DNA of 64,000 nt from contig NZ_NPDQ01000008.1 of NCBI RefSeq assembly GCF_002812125.1, forward strand, positions 124,001 to 188,000, in the 5' to 3' direction. Shown one piece after another: positions 26,299-34,830 of the stretch (within the stretch, counting starts at the first letter, position 1; each line of letters starts with the position of its first letter). This DNA comes from Leptospira brenneri. GTDB lineage: Bacteria; Spirochaetota; Leptospiria; Leptospirales; Leptospiraceae. The notes under the pieces were generated by a model that worked only from the letters and a program-made list of their open reading frames with translations, was not told where the DNA came from and ran no database searches. Position numbers and translations under genes: made by a program.

Positions 26299-26643
26299 CT
26301 AAATGATTTTGAGTTTTTCCGGATATTGGCTGAGGCCGAGTAAATTCCCATCCGTATCTAAGAAGTAAACCGTATACTCTGTTTGATTTTGGATTTCTAT
26401 CTGGTTTAAAAACTGGATCCAGCTAGATTTATCGTTTTCGTTAAAGGAAAATACAAGAGCACGGGGGGAACTTTTTTCTCCTTCTTCTAACATAAGGATG
26501 ATGGAACCAAACTCGATCCAAATAGAACGCAAAAGCCCAGACGGATAATGGAATTCCCTGGTTTTCTTTGCACCTGGAATTCGTAGATAAAACTCTGCTA
26601 AATTGGAAGGGTTCGGAGTACCGATGGCAATGTGATGGATCAT
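26299..26643 (-). CDS. VOC/glyoxalase-fold protein
   Basis: 114 residues, the usual size of a single VOC-domain protein. It starts MIHHIAIGTPNPSNLAEFYLRI, typical of the first beta-alpha module, and ends with FLDTDGNLLGLSQYP, where the FxDPDGNxxE motif of metal-binding members is altered to FLDTDGNLLGL, so the Glu ligand may be missing. The family covers glyoxalases, dioxygenases and resistance proteins. Function cannot be assigned. It is divergent from the TIGR04454-like lipoprotein (65 bases between starts) and lies upstream of the chemoreceptor in the same direction. Confidence 0.8.
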   Translation of the reverse strand: MIHHIAIGTPNPSNLAEFYLRIPGAKKTREFHYPSGLLRSIWIEFGSIILMLEEGEKSSPRALVFSFNENDKSSWIQFLNQIEIQNQTEYTVYFLDTDGNLLGLSQYPEKLKII

Positions 26644-26708
26644 TTTTTTCTTTTCAAATCCCTTTCTAAAAAAGAAGTTATCATGAAATCTATGTATCGG
26701 AGTTTTTC

Positions 26709-26987
26709 ATGAAAAAATCCCTCATTCTGGCGCTCGCTCTCGGGCTTTTCTTGGCTAATTGTAAATCCAAAGTGTATACCCAAGAAGAGTGTGAGTCTGC
26801 TCTCGCTAGCACATTCACTCAAATTGAAGAGGAAGCTAAAAAGAATCCAGCAGCAGCACCAGTTCTCGCAGGATTGCAACAAGGTAAACAAAAAATGATC
26901 GATCAGTGTATGGAAGGAAAATTTGATCCAAACTGTTTGAAAAATGCTCCAGGTTTTGCTGGCATTATGGGTTGTGTAAAAAAATAA
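26709..26987 (+). CDS. TIGR04454-like Cys-containing lipoprotein
   Basis: 92 residues. The N-terminal signal MKKSLILALALGLFLANC contains a lipobox (LANC), so the Cys is lipidated. The mature part has three more cysteines in short helical segments (ECESALAS, DQCMEGKFDPNC, MGCVKK) and matches the TIGR04454 small lipoprotein family that I know from Leptospira. Role unknown, presumably in the outer envelope. GGAG lies 8 bases before the ATG. A hairpin terminator follows. Confidence 0.85.
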   Translation: MKKSLILALALGLFLANCKSKVYTQEECESALASTFTQIEEEAKKNPAAAPVLAGLQQGKQKMIDQCMEGKFDPNCLKNAPGFAGIMGCVKK

Positions 26988-26998
26988 TTTTACAAATT

Positions 26999-27301
26999 CT
27001 ACCGGGGATTCCCATTCCCGGTTTTTGTCTCACCTTCTAAACTTTCAAATCCCCCAGGTTCCTTGTAACATCCATGAGTCCGGTAGGGTCCATCTTCAAA
27101 AAAACGAATTTCTTGTGCGTATCTTTTCCCTTCCCATAAACATCTTTTGCAAATGAAAGGTCGAATGGCCCAGTCTTCACATTCTTCCGGTCGGAAGGTG
27201 GGGAAAACTCGGAGTAAGGGTTTGGAAATTTCCTCTTTTGAGTCTGCCCAAAGGACAAATCCAAAAACTAGAAATACTCCCAAAATCAAAGTTAGTTTCA
27301 T
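26999..27301 (-). CDS. Exported small Cys protein, 100 residues
   Basis: A signal peptide (residues 1-19, MKLTLILGVFLVFGFVLWA) is followed by a soluble domain of about 80 residues with four cysteines (ECEDW, FICKRCLWEG, HGCYKEP). Two probable disulfides are suggested by this spacing. The domain carries many aromatic residues and no recognised motif. It is convergent with the TIGR04454-like lipoprotein, whose terminator hairpin falls in its last codons. Function unknown. The start ATG (complement of 27299-27301) is the only sensible one given the signal peptide. Confidence 0.7.
   Translation of the reverse strand: MKLTLILGVFLVFGFVLWADSKEEISKPLLRVFPTFRPEECEDWAIRPFICKRCLWEGKRYAQEIRFFEDGPYRTHGCYKEPGGFESLEGETKTGNGNPR
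27001..27026 (+). terminator. Terminator of the TIGR04454-like gene
   Basis: ACCGGG (27001-27006) pairs with CCCGGT (27017-27022) around a 10-base loop and runs into TTTTT. It lies within the 3' end of the convergent gene at 26999-27301, so it overlaps coding sequence. Confidence 0.6.
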
Positions 27302-27337
27302 TCAATAAAACTATCGGGATTTCTCGGCAATTTCAGG

Positions 27338-28267
27338 ATGGGTTTAGTGAAAGAAAATACGAGTACAGAATGGAAAGGGGTGGTGCTTGTTCTTATCGGA
27401 GCACTTCTATTTAGCGCGAAAGCCGTGATTGTTAAGTTGACGTATCGTTATGAAATTTCACCGATTGGATCCCTTTTCTTTCGAATGGTCTTTGCTTTTC
27501 CTTTTTTGGCTTGGATGGCTTGGAAAGCAGAAAGAGAAGAAGGGAGAACCTCTCTGACCAAAAAAGATGTGATGAATCTCTTCTTTATGGGAGTGGTTGG
27601 CTATTATTTAGCCAGTCTTTTTGATTTTTTAGGACTCAAATACATCAGTGCTGGTCTCGAACGAATCATTCTTTTTATTTATCCTACTCTTGTTGTTTTA
27701 TTATCATTTTTATTCTTAAAGAAAAAAATTCATAAAAGAGAAGTGTTTTCTCTGATTCTTACGTACACTGGAGTTTTTTTAGCCTATGGGCAGGATGTTC
27801 AATTCGGTTCTGCGAAAGATGTAAGTTTGGGTGCTTTTTTTATTTTGCTTTCTGCTCTTACTTATGCGATTTATTTGATGGGCAGTGGTTCCATCATTCC
27901 TAAGTTAGGTGCAAGAAAGTTTACAGCTTGGGCACTCATCATTTCTTCTTTTGTCGTGTTTCTTCATTTTGCTATTTTTGGATCTTACAAAGAACTCATC
28001 CAACCGTTTTCATTTTATGCACTTGCTTTTGTCATGGGTACTGTGAATACAGTAGTGCCAGCAGTTTTTGTTTCTGAAGGGATTAAACGAGTTGGTAGTA
28101 AAACAGCTGCTATCGTTGGCTCAGTTGGACCGATGTCGACTCTTTTCCTTGCGTATTGGTTACTGGATGAACCAATTACTATGTTACATAGCATTGGTAC
28201 TTTATTCGTACTTACTGGTGTTTTTTGGATTAGTACGGCAAAAAAAGCAAAAGAAGTGTCTGTTTGA
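27338..28267 (+). CDS. DMT-superfamily (EamA) transporter
   Basis: 309 residues with ten hydrophobic segments in two EamA repeats (about 10-140 and 155-300). The opening helix LVLIGALLFSAKAVIVKLTYRYEISPIGSLFFRMVFAFPFLA and the closing helix VLTGVFWISTAKK are typical. Members export amino acids, drugs or metabolites, or take up sugars. The substrate is not visible in sequence. It starts in the 37 bases after a divergent Cys protein. The downstream outer-membrane-like gene is 43 bases after the stop. Confidence 0.88.
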   Translation: MGLVKENTSTEWKGVVLVLIGALLFSAKAVIVKLTYRYEISPIGSLFFRMVFAFPFLAWMAWKAEREEGRTSLTKKDVMNLFFMGVVGYYLASLFDFLGLKYISAGLERIILFIYPTLVVLLSFLFLKKKIHKREVFSLILTYTGVFLAYGQDVQFGSAKDVSLGAFFILLSALTYAIYLMGSGSIIPKLGARKFTAWALIISSFVVFLHFAIFGSYKELIQPFSFYALAFVMGTVNTVVPAVFVSEGIKRVGSKTAAIVGSVGPMSTLFLAYWLLDEPITMLHSIGTLFVLTGVFWISTAKKAKEVSV

Positions 28268-28310
28268 GAGAGAATTTTTCTTTCCAATTGTTACGACCAG
28301 TAGAGAATTA

Positions 28311-29447
28311 ATGAACTATATGAACTTACGAAATCTGCTACTTCTCCTCGTATTTGTCACAACAGTATCCCAATCGGAGCTGTATGCGCAATTTACTTGT
28401 GAAGGATCGGCCTGTGGTTTTTTACCGCCAACGCTGACAGAAGCTGGGAATGGTTCCCTTAAAAAATTTGAAACTGGTTATTTAAATGAAGTACTCAAAA
28501 CCAATTTAGAAGCGGGTTTTCTCGCTAATATAGGTGCAAGTAATATTGGTACAGGAACTGTAAGACGGATTCAATTTGGCGTCAGTGCCTCTGCTGCCGG
28601 ATATAAAAAAGATGACATCCAAATTCAAGATTCTTATATCAAATATCCAAAACTTCCAAACGTGGGGGGAGCTGTCATTCCTTCCTTTCATTTGGATTTG
28701 AATCCAGGTTGGTTACTAGGTACAGAAGAAGGTGGCTACATTCGTAGAATTGGAATTTTCCTACATGGTATGAATGTTGCTGTGACAGAAGACCAAATTC
28801 AGTCAGCTTCTAATAATAAAAATTATGAAGGCCGTATCGCCGTACGCTCGTATGGTGGGATGCTTCGTTACCAACTGGTAGAAAAAGAAGGTTTTTTAAT
28901 GAACCTCATCACTTGGAATGGAATCAATGTTGGTGTGGGTCATCATGTAATGGAACAAAATATGAGCCTCAGTTACTTGGAAGGGAAGGCGGCTCAAATT
29001 GAATTCCAAGGTGTGAAAGGAAAGTGGGGTGGAGATACCAACTTTGTTTTCAATACAAAAGTCCAAACTACAAATGTAGATTTACGTACGGGTCTTGGTG
29101 TATTCTGGATCGCGAACGTCATTGTGGGTGGAGGTTATAGTTGGAATTCGGGAAGTAATTCCGCTTCTCTTTCTAGACGAGGCCCTTTTCTCATCACTCT
29201 TAACGATTCACTACCTATGGAAATTCCTCGTGAGTACCAAGCAGCTCTTGATAAGGAACTTCTTGCCCAAAATCCAAATGCCACTCTGGGATTTCGTGCT
29301 TCCGGTGAATCCAACTCCAAACGTGGAATTGGCTACGGCATTGTAGGATTAGAACTAGATCTTTTCCTCGTGAAAGTCATTGCAGAAGGTTTATATGGTG
29401 GCAAAGATCTCTACTCTGCAAATCTAGGAGTGAAATTATCCTTTTAG
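28311..29447 (+). CDS. Putative outer-membrane beta-barrel protein
   Basis: 378 residues from the ATG at 28311 (MNYMNLRNLLLLLVFV), which opens a signal peptide ending near SELYAQ. The frame is open far upstream (28068), but that is the shadow of the transporter gene. The mature sequence has many short amphipathic beta strands with Gly, Tyr, Asn and Val and alternate hydrophobic residues (for example TNFVFNTKVQTTNVDLRTGLGVFWIANVIVGGG), and ends with Phe (LGVKLSF), as in many spirochaetal outer-membrane proteins. I do not recognise the family. It lies between a transporter and a chemoreceptor on the same strand. Confidence 0.7.
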   Translation: MNYMNLRNLLLLLVFVTTVSQSELYAQFTCEGSACGFLPPTLTEAGNGSLKKFETGYLNEVLKTNLEAGFLANIGASNIGTGTVRRIQFGVSASAAGYKKDDIQIQDSYIKYPKLPNVGGAVIPSFHLDLNPGWLLGTEEGGYIRRIGIFLHGMNVAVTEDQIQSASNNKNYEGRIAVRSYGGMLRYQLVEKEGFLMNLITWNGINVGVGHHVMEQNMSLSYLEGKAAQIEFQGVKGKWGGDTNFVFNTKVQTTNVDLRTGLGVFWIANVIVGGGYSWNSGSNSASLSRRGPFLITLNDSLPMEIPREYQAALDKELLAQNPNATLGFRASGESNSKRGIGYGIVGLELDLFLVKVIAEGLYGGKDLYSANLGVKLSF

Positions 29448-29523
29448 GAAAACTTCCGGGAAATCCATAAAACCTTGCCATAGGGATCGCGAAATTTACC
29501 TTAAGTCTTAGGTCTAAGTTTCA

Positions 29524-32064
29524 ATGAATTTATACAAACGCTACTCCCGGGCTTTCTTTTTCGCTTCTCAAGTTTTCTCTTTGGGGATTGTGGTTCCGAT
29601 TGGAATTGCTCTAATTTTGTTCTATGTCGACCTGAGTCCCTTACAAGTAAAAACCTTCATCGGTTCTACAATCGCAGCGGCTCTAGTCAGTTTATTACTT
29701 CCTGCCTTCATTTTCCCTAAGAGGCTTAAGGAAATTAAGCAAGGGTTAGTGGATCTTGAGTCCCAAACAGAAAAGAGCACACAAACTTATGTGAACGTTT
29801 GGAACCTAATTGCAAGAACACCTGTGACTGGTGCTTTGGTCGGTGCGTCCCAATGGATTTTAGCCCTTCCTATTGTTGTTGGTCCTATGCTTTATCTTCC
29901 GGAAACCAGCAAATCGGATTCGTTTTATATTGTTTGTGTATTGTTTTTAACTGCCATTCTCAATGTTATCTTTTCCTTTATTCTTTTAGAAAGAGCTTCT
30001 CATTTAGTATTAGAAGATGATAGTTTCCAGGTAACATTTAAAGAACAGATTTCTCCTTATTACCGAAACCTAAGGAATACAGTTCCTATTATGTTTTCTC
30101 TTATGGTTATGGTCCTTGCCATTTTTGTTCTGATTTATGCATTCAATGTCAATGCAAAGACTTTAGAAAAAGCTTTTTCGAATCAGTTGTACAACTTCAA
30201 TCAAAGTAACGAAGCTGGAATCCATGTTTATTTTGAGTCGGTGGAAAGTAATTTAAAGGAATTAGTTGCTTTGCCTGTGGTAAAAACAGCACTCGAAACC
30301 AAAAATTATAAATTAGCAGAACCGGTTTTAGCAAAGGTTACTGGAGATTCAAGGCTTCTTTTAGAAAATACTTTCCTTGCTTCTTTCGATGAAGGAACCC
30401 CCATTGTTGCCGCAGGACTTCCCAATGGAGCAAGTGTTGGTTATAAATTAGGGTCCAATCCTGAGGTTCTTGAAAATATCAATGCTGCAAAAGAAGGTAA
30501 ACTCCATGTAGGAGTTGCTGTAAAATCTCCGATTAACGGAGATATTGTGATTATGGTCACAAGCCCAGTTAAAAATGCCAATGGAGCTGTGATTGGTATG
30601 GCCGGGATGCCCTTTCTCGTCGGTAAAGCCATGGAGTCCTTTCTAAAGAAGGTTAAAATTGGAACCACAGGGTATTCCTTTTTATTAGATAAAGAATCTA
30701 AGATGGTCTATCATCCAAATCCTAAGTATCTAATGCATAGTTTTAAAAATTCTGAATTTGAGACTTTGGCAAAAGAAGCTGGCGAAACAGATTCCTTTAG
30801 AAATCCTTGGGAAGGTTCTACTTTTTTACTGCGAAGAAAGGTGAGTGAAAAATACGGCCTACAGTTCTTTTCTACAATTGATATCAAAGAAATTGAAGTA
30901 GAGAGCCTAACGGCACTTAGGGGACTTACTGTGATTAACATTGCTGGTGCTATCTTTATTGCGATCTCCATTTATCTTTTCTTCAGTGCTAGGTTTAAAC
31001 CTATGAAAACGATTGGTAAGATTTTACATAATATTGAAGTGGGAGACCTTCGCCATAATGTACAAATGGAATCTTCTGATGAATTCGCAAGACTTGCTCG
31101 TGGACTGAATGCTACCTTGAGACAAATTTCTGAAGTTGTGGGATCCAACCAAGTTTTTTCGGAAGACCTTGCCTCTTCCGCAGAAGAAATGTCAGCATCA
31201 CTCAATATGTTGTCATCTAATGCACAAACACAGGCTGCTTCTGCCGAAGAGATATCTGCCTCAATTGAAGAAATCTCTGCCGCAGTCCAAAACGTGGATG
31301 CACAGGCCGAAGATCAGTTCCGCAAAGTGGACTTCCTAAAATTAAAAATGGCAGAACTTTCCAATTTGATTGAAGCTACTGGACGACAAGTGGGTAAGGC
31401 ATCTCAAGATGTAACCCTCATTTCAGAAGAAGCTAGATCTGGTCAGACTTCTTTGGATTCGATGAGAAATTCCATCACCAAAATCAGTAACAGTTCGGAA
31501 GAAATTGGTAGTGTGATCGAAATCATTAACAATATTTCGGAACAAATCAACTTACTTGCATTAAACGCTGCAATTGAGGCCGCACGTGCTGGTGTGTATG
31601 GGCGTGGGTTTGCGGTTGTAGCAGATGAGATTGGAAAACTCGCAGAAAAAACCGCTTTTTCCATCAAAGACATTGGAGAGCTCATCCAGGCCAATGAAAA
31701 AGAAATTGAAAGTGGAAGAGAGAATATCGAAACCACAATTTCTCTCATCCAAAGAATCATCCAAGGTGTGAGTTCGTTCAATGAAATGACTGATTCCATC
31801 GAAGCGAGTACCAAAGAACAGCTCATCATCAACCAAAAGGTCGGGGAAGAGGTGGATAAGGTGAACCAAATCAGTCAGTCCATCCGACTTTCGATGGAAG
31901 AACAAAAAAACGCGATTGGAGAAGTGGCTCAGGCCATTTTCAGCATCAACGATTTGACCCAAGGAACAGCCGCAGGCTTAGAAGAGATGACTGCTACGTC
32001 CAACGGGATCGCAAATTTGGCAGAAACGCTTAAAAAGAAGATCAATTTCTTTAAAATCTCCTAG
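29524..32064 (+). CDS. Methyl-accepting chemotaxis protein, large receptor
   Basis: 846 residues. Several N-terminal membrane segments (about 12-60, 90-150 and 185-215), rather than the usual two, precede a periplasmic Cache-like domain (about 225-475), another TM (about 478-498), a HAMP-type linker ([22 protein letters not shown]) and a cytoplasmic signalling domain with a tip ([34 protein letters not shown]). The extra helices at the start are unusual and may form a 7TM or MASE-like sensor. It should control CheA-CheY. A hairpin (CTTAGGTCTAAG near 29506-29517) lies in the leader. Regulation otherwise not visible. Confidence 0.9.
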   Translation: MNLYKRYSRAFFFASQVFSLGIVVPIGIALILFYVDLSPLQVKTFIGSTIAAALVSLLLPAFIFPKRLKEIKQGLVDLESQTEKSTQTYVNVWNLIARTPVTGALVGASQWILALPIVVGPMLYLPETSKSDSFYIVCVLFLTAILNVIFSFILLERASHLVLEDDSFQVTFKEQISPYYRNLRNTVPIMFSLMVMVLAIFVLIYAFNVNAKTLEKAFSNQLYNFNQSNEAGIHVYFESVESNLKELVALPVVKTALETKNYKLAEPVLAKVTGDSRLLLENTFLASFDEGTPIVAAGLPNGASVGYKLGSNPEVLENINAAKEGKLHVGVAVKSPINGDIVIMVTSPVKNANGAVIGMAGMPFLVGKAMESFLKKVKIGTTGYSFLLDKESKMVYHPNPKYLMHSFKNSEFETLAKEAGETDSFRNPWEGSTFLLRRKVSEKYGLQFFSTIDIKEIEVESLTALRGLTVINIAGAIFIAISIYLFFSARFKPMKTIGKILHNIEVGDLRHNVQMESSDEFARLARGLNATLRQISEVVGSNQVFSEDLASSAEEMSASLNMLSSNAQTQAASAEEISASIEEISAAVQNVDAQAEDQFRKVDFLKLKMAELSNLIEATGRQVGKASQDVTLISEEARSGQTSLDSMRNSITKISNSSEEIGSVIEIINNISEQINLLALNAAIEAARAGVYGRGFAVVADEIGKLAEKTAFSIKDIGELIQANEKEIESGRENIETTISLIQRIIQGVSSFNEMTDSIEASTKEQLIINQKVGEEVDKVNQISQSIRLSMEEQKNAIGEVAQAIFSINDLTQGTAAGLEEMTATSNGIANLAETLKKKINFFKIS

Positions 32065-32090
32065 AATTTAGGAAATTTGCTTGCCGGAGT

Positions 32091-32118
32091 CTACATATCA
32101 AGATTTCTTGATATGTAG
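32091..32118. promoter_or_regulatory. Perfect 12-4-12 palindrome, putative operator
   Basis: The two arms CTACATATCAAG (32091-32102) and CTTGATATGTAG (32107-32118) are perfect reverse complements with spacer ATTT. It lies 11 bases before the ATG of the ArsR-methyltransferase gene. ArsR-family regulators bind AT-rich inverted repeats of ATCAA-TTGAT type, so autoregulation of the arsR-like gene and the downstream ahcY, fdx and metH genes is plausible. Confidence 0.75.
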
Positions 32119-32129
32119 ATATCTTGGAT

Positions 32130-33119
32130 ATGGCAACAGAAACCCTTTCCCAATCTAGGCCTTCCGGCCACCTCCTTGCCGCCACCAAAGCGATTTCCGA
32201 TGAAACTCGGATTCGGATCCTTCATATCCTGAGTTTTGGGGCTTTTTCTGTGAATGAGGTGGTGGAAATTTTGGGTATGGGCCAGTCGAGGATTTCTCGG
32301 CATTTAAAGATTCTCACGGAAGCCGGCCTGATTGGATCTCGAAGGGAAGGAAGTTTGGTTTATAGTTTTCTTCCGGAAGAGGAAGATACAGACTTAAAGT
32401 TTCCTCTAGAGCTCACCAAACTATTGTTATCATATAAAGAAGATCTCCCCTCTAGAGAAAGGGACCAAAAGATGGTGCATCAAATTCTGGAAACCAGGGA
32501 AAAGAAATCAAAATCCTTTTTTGATGGGATTGCGGGGAGTTGGGAAAAATTACAGGAAGAGACCTTACATCCTAAACTTTACCGGTCTTGGATTTTACAA
32601 GAACTCCCGAATTGTGAAAATGTTTTGGATTTAGGCTGTGGGCCTGGTGGGCTCATCCCTTTTCTCTTAAACAAGGCCAAACATGTTACAGGAGTTGATA
32701 ATTCCTCAAAAATGATTGAGAACGCATCTTCTCATTATGGAAAAAACCCAAGTGTTAGCCTCATCCAAACACCAATGGAACATTTGCCGCTAGCAACTAA
32801 TTCTTGTGATGCGGTTGTGGCATCTATGGTAATGCATCATATCTCTCATCCACCAACAGTACTGGAAGAAGTGGCACGGGTATTAAAACCTGGTGGGGTT
32901 TTATGTATTGTTGATTTAGGAAAACACAACGCGGAGTTTATGCGTGATAATTTTGCAGACCTTTGGCTTGGATTTGAACCCGAGTTATTTGAGTCTTGGT
33001 TGTCCAATGCAGGTTTTTGCGTAGGATCTATGAATGAGATCCAAACAGAATCAAGTTTTAAAATTTTAACGATCAAAGCAACAAAGGAAGAAGGAGGACA
33101 CTATGTCCACAGCAACTGA
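32130..33119 (+). CDS. ArsR-family regulator fused to SAM-dependent methyltransferase
   Basis: 329 residues from ATG 32130. About residues 8-90 form an ArsR winged helix ([48 protein letters not shown]), without the Cys metal-binding motif of ArsR metal sensors. About 130-320 form a class I methyltransferase with the SAM motif [16 protein letters not shown]. The family can act as an effector sensor in which SAM or SAH binds the methyltransferase domain. SahR-type regulators of methionine genes are the closest concept I know. It lies directly upstream of ahcY (17-base overlap) and behind a perfect palindrome. Catalytic activity is unproven. Confidence 0.88.
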   Translation: MATETLSQSRPSGHLLAATKAISDETRIRILHILSFGAFSVNEVVEILGMGQSRISRHLKILTEAGLIGSRREGSLVYSFLPEEEDTDLKFPLELTKLLLSYKEDLPSRERDQKMVHQILETREKKSKSFFDGIAGSWEKLQEETLHPKLYRSWILQELPNCENVLDLGCGPGGLIPFLLNKAKHVTGVDNSSKMIENASSHYGKNPSVSLIQTPMEHLPLATNSCDAVVASMVMHHISHPPTVLEEVARVLKPGGVLCIVDLGKHNAEFMRDNFADLWLGFEPELFESWLSNAGFCVGSMNEIQTESSFKILTIKATKEEGGHYVHSN

Positions 33120-34422
33120 AACAAAATCGGAAAGATTGCCATTTAAAGTGAAGGATATCTCTCTTGCAGAATGGGGAAGAGAAGAGATCATTTTGGCAGA
33201 AAAAGAAATGCCGGGCCTTATGGCTCTTCGTAAAGAATTCGGAACTTCTAAGCCACTCAAAGGTGCTAGAATTTGCGGATCTCTTCACATGACAATCCAA
33301 ACAGCGGTTCTAATTGAAACCTTGGCTGCATTAGGTGCTGACATTCGTTGGTCCTCTTGTAACATTTTTTCAACACAAGACCATGCGGCGGCGGCCATTG
33401 CAAAAGCAGGAATTCCTGTATTTGCTTGGAAAGGTGAAACAGAAGAAGAGTATTGGTGGTGTATTGAACAAACACTATTTTTTGACGGTGGAAAAGGACC
33501 AAACATGATCCTTGATGATGGTCATGATCTAACTCACTACATTCACGAAAAATACCCACAACTGCTTGTGGACATCAAAGGTGTTTCTGAAGAAACAACT
33601 ACAGGTGTAATCGCTCTTCATAAAAAATTAAAAGCGGGAACTTTGAAAATCCCTGCAATCAATGTAAACGACTCAGTTACAAAATCTAAGTTTGATAACC
33701 TTTATGGTTGTCGCGAGTCTCTTGCAGACGGAATCAAACGTGCCACTGACGTGATGCTTGCTGGTAAAGTGGCTCTTGTTTGCGGATACGGAGACGTAGG
33801 AAAAGGTTCTGCTGCCTCTCTTCGTAATTTTGGTGCACGAGTGATTGTCACTGAAATCGATCCAATTTGTGCTCTCCAAGCTGTGATGGAAGGTTACCAA
33901 GTTCTTAGAGTGGAAGACGTGATTGAAAATGCAGACATCATTGTGACTGCAACAGGAAATGACGACATCATCTCTCTTGAACATATGAAGGCGATGAAAG
34001 ACGGTGCCATCCTTTGTAATATTGGTCACTTTGATACAGAAATTCAAATGTCTCGTTTGAACTCTGAAAAAGGTGTCACTAAAAAAGAAATCAAACCACA
34101 AGTGGACAAATATACTTTCCCTAATGGAAGATCCATCATCGTTCTTGCAGAAGGTCGATTGGTTAACCTCGGTTGTGCGACTGGTCACCCATCGTTTGTC
34201 ATGTCTAGTTCTTTCACAAACCAAGTTTTGGCTCAGATCGAACTTTATACTACAAAGTATGAGTTGGGTGTTTACAGACTTCCAAAACATTTGGATGAAA
34301 AAGTGGCAGCACTTCATTTGGAGCAGTTAGGAGTTCGTTTGACAACGCTTACTCAAAAACAAGCTGATTATATCAGTGTTCCACTCGAAGGTCCGTACAA
34401 ACCAGACCACTACCGATACTAA
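33103..34422 (+). CDS. ahcY: Adenosylhomocysteinase
   Basis: 439 residues. SAH hydrolase motifs are complete: substrate domain with [39 protein letters not shown], the NAD site [15 protein letters not shown] (about 225-240), and the C-terminal KPDHYRY tail that completes the neighbour subunit's NAD site. It splits S-adenosylhomocysteine into adenosine and homocysteine, removing a strong methyltransferase inhibitor and feeding MetH. The ATG is preceded by AAGGAGG and lies 14 bases inside the upstream ArsR-MT gene, a good translational coupling. The following ferredoxin gene begins 48 bases after the stop. Confidence 0.97.
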   Translation: MSTATETKSERLPFKVKDISLAEWGREEIILAEKEMPGLMALRKEFGTSKPLKGARICGSLHMTIQTAVLIETLAALGADIRWSSCNIFSTQDHAAAAIAKAGIPVFAWKGETEEEYWWCIEQTLFFDGGKGPNMILDDGHDLTHYIHEKYPQLLVDIKGVSEETTTGVIALHKKLKAGTLKIPAINVNDSVTKSKFDNLYGCRESLADGIKRATDVMLAGKVALVCGYGDVGKGSAASLRNFGARVIVTEIDPICALQAVMEGYQVLRVEDVIENADIIVTATGNDDIISLEHMKAMKDGAILCNIGHFDTEIQMSRLNSEKGVTKKEIKPQVDKYTFPNGRSIIVLAEGRLVNLGCATGHPSFVMSSSFTNQVLAQIELYTTKYELGVYRLPKHLDEKVAALHLEQLGVRLTTLTQKQADYISVPLEGPYKPDHYRY

Positions 34423-34429
34423 AAAAATC

Positions 34430-34457
34430 GCCCTTTTTGGAAAAACCCAAGAAGGGC
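34430..34457. other. Intergenic hairpin between ahcY and ferredoxin
   Basis: GCCCTT (34430-34435) pairs with AAGGGC (34452-34457), and the inner TTGG and CCAA extend the stem. It lies between the ahcY stop and the ferredoxin ribosome site (GGAG at 34461-34464). It lacks a T-run on the + strand, so it might be an RNA-processing site or weak terminator. On the minus strand it would be followed by a T-run (complement of AAAAAAA at 34421-34427). Confidence 0.4.
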
Positions 34458-34470
34458 AATGGAGTTTCTC

Positions 34471-34770
34471 ATGGCTTATGTTGTAACTGAAATTTGCGTT
34501 GATTGTAAATACACAAGTTGTGCAGCAGTTTGTCCGGTGGAAGCTTTTCATGAAGCTCCGGACACTTTGTACATCGATCCAGATACTTGTATTGATTGTA
34601 ATGCTTGTCAATATGAATGCCCGATTGATGCGATTTTTCCTGACTATGACGTTCCGGAAAAACACAAACCTTCAATTGAGATTAACGCAAAAGAAGCAAC
34701 CAAATACCCTGTCATTGTCACTACGAAACCACCTCTGAAAGGTGCGAAGTGTTCTGACTCGAGTAAATAA
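34471..34770 (+). CDS. 7Fe-type ferredoxin
   Basis: 99 residues from ATG 34471 (MAYVVTEICVDC), chosen because GGAG lies 6 bases upstream. Two cluster motifs are visible: CVDCKYTSCAAVCPVEAF and CIDCNACQYECPIDAIF, in the order of 3Fe-4S plus 4Fe-4S ferredoxins such as Azotobacter FdI. It is a small electron carrier. Its place between ahcY and metH is suggestive: MetH needs periodic one-electron reactivation of cob(II)alamin, and this ferredoxin could supply it, but that is inference. The hairpin terminator and 60 bases separate it from metH. Confidence 0.92.
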   Translation: MAYVVTEICVDCKYTSCAAVCPVEAFHEAPDTLYIDPDTCIDCNACQYECPIDAIFPDYDVPEKHKPSIEINAKEATKYPVIVTTKPPLKGAKCSDSSK

Positions 34771-34779
34771 ATAACTTTT

Positions 34780-34818
34780 AGGGTATGTGGAAATGACCAT
34801 ATACCCTTTGACTTTATA
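34780..34818 (+). terminator. Terminator-like hairpin before metH
   Basis: AGGGTATGTGG (34780-34790) pairs over 11 positions (one G-U) with CCATATACCCT (34797-34807) around the loop AAATGA. TTTGACTTT follows. It likely ends the arsR-ahcY-fdx transcript, so metH may have its own promoter or be partly read through. Confidence 0.6.
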
Positions 34819-34830
34819 CTGATATAATAT

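Noticed and set aside
28068..28310. N-terminal extension of the outer-membrane-like protein
   Set aside because: It overlaps the end of the DMT transporter in another frame, and a proper signal peptide begins at 28311.
33673..34317. 214-codon open frame antisense to ahcY
   Set aside because: Cys, His and Phe-rich nonsense-like composition and complete overlap with a highly conserved gene.
34823..34828. Perfect TATAAT just upstream of metH
   Set aside because: It is only two bases before the ATG, and a matching -35 at 16-18 bases is not seen, so transcription from it would start inside the gene. Probably chance in AT-rich DNA.
34771..34830. Cobalamin or SAM riboswitch in front of metH
   Set aside because: Only 60 bases are available and they are taken by a simple terminator hairpin; no B12 box or SAM-type junction can be fitted.
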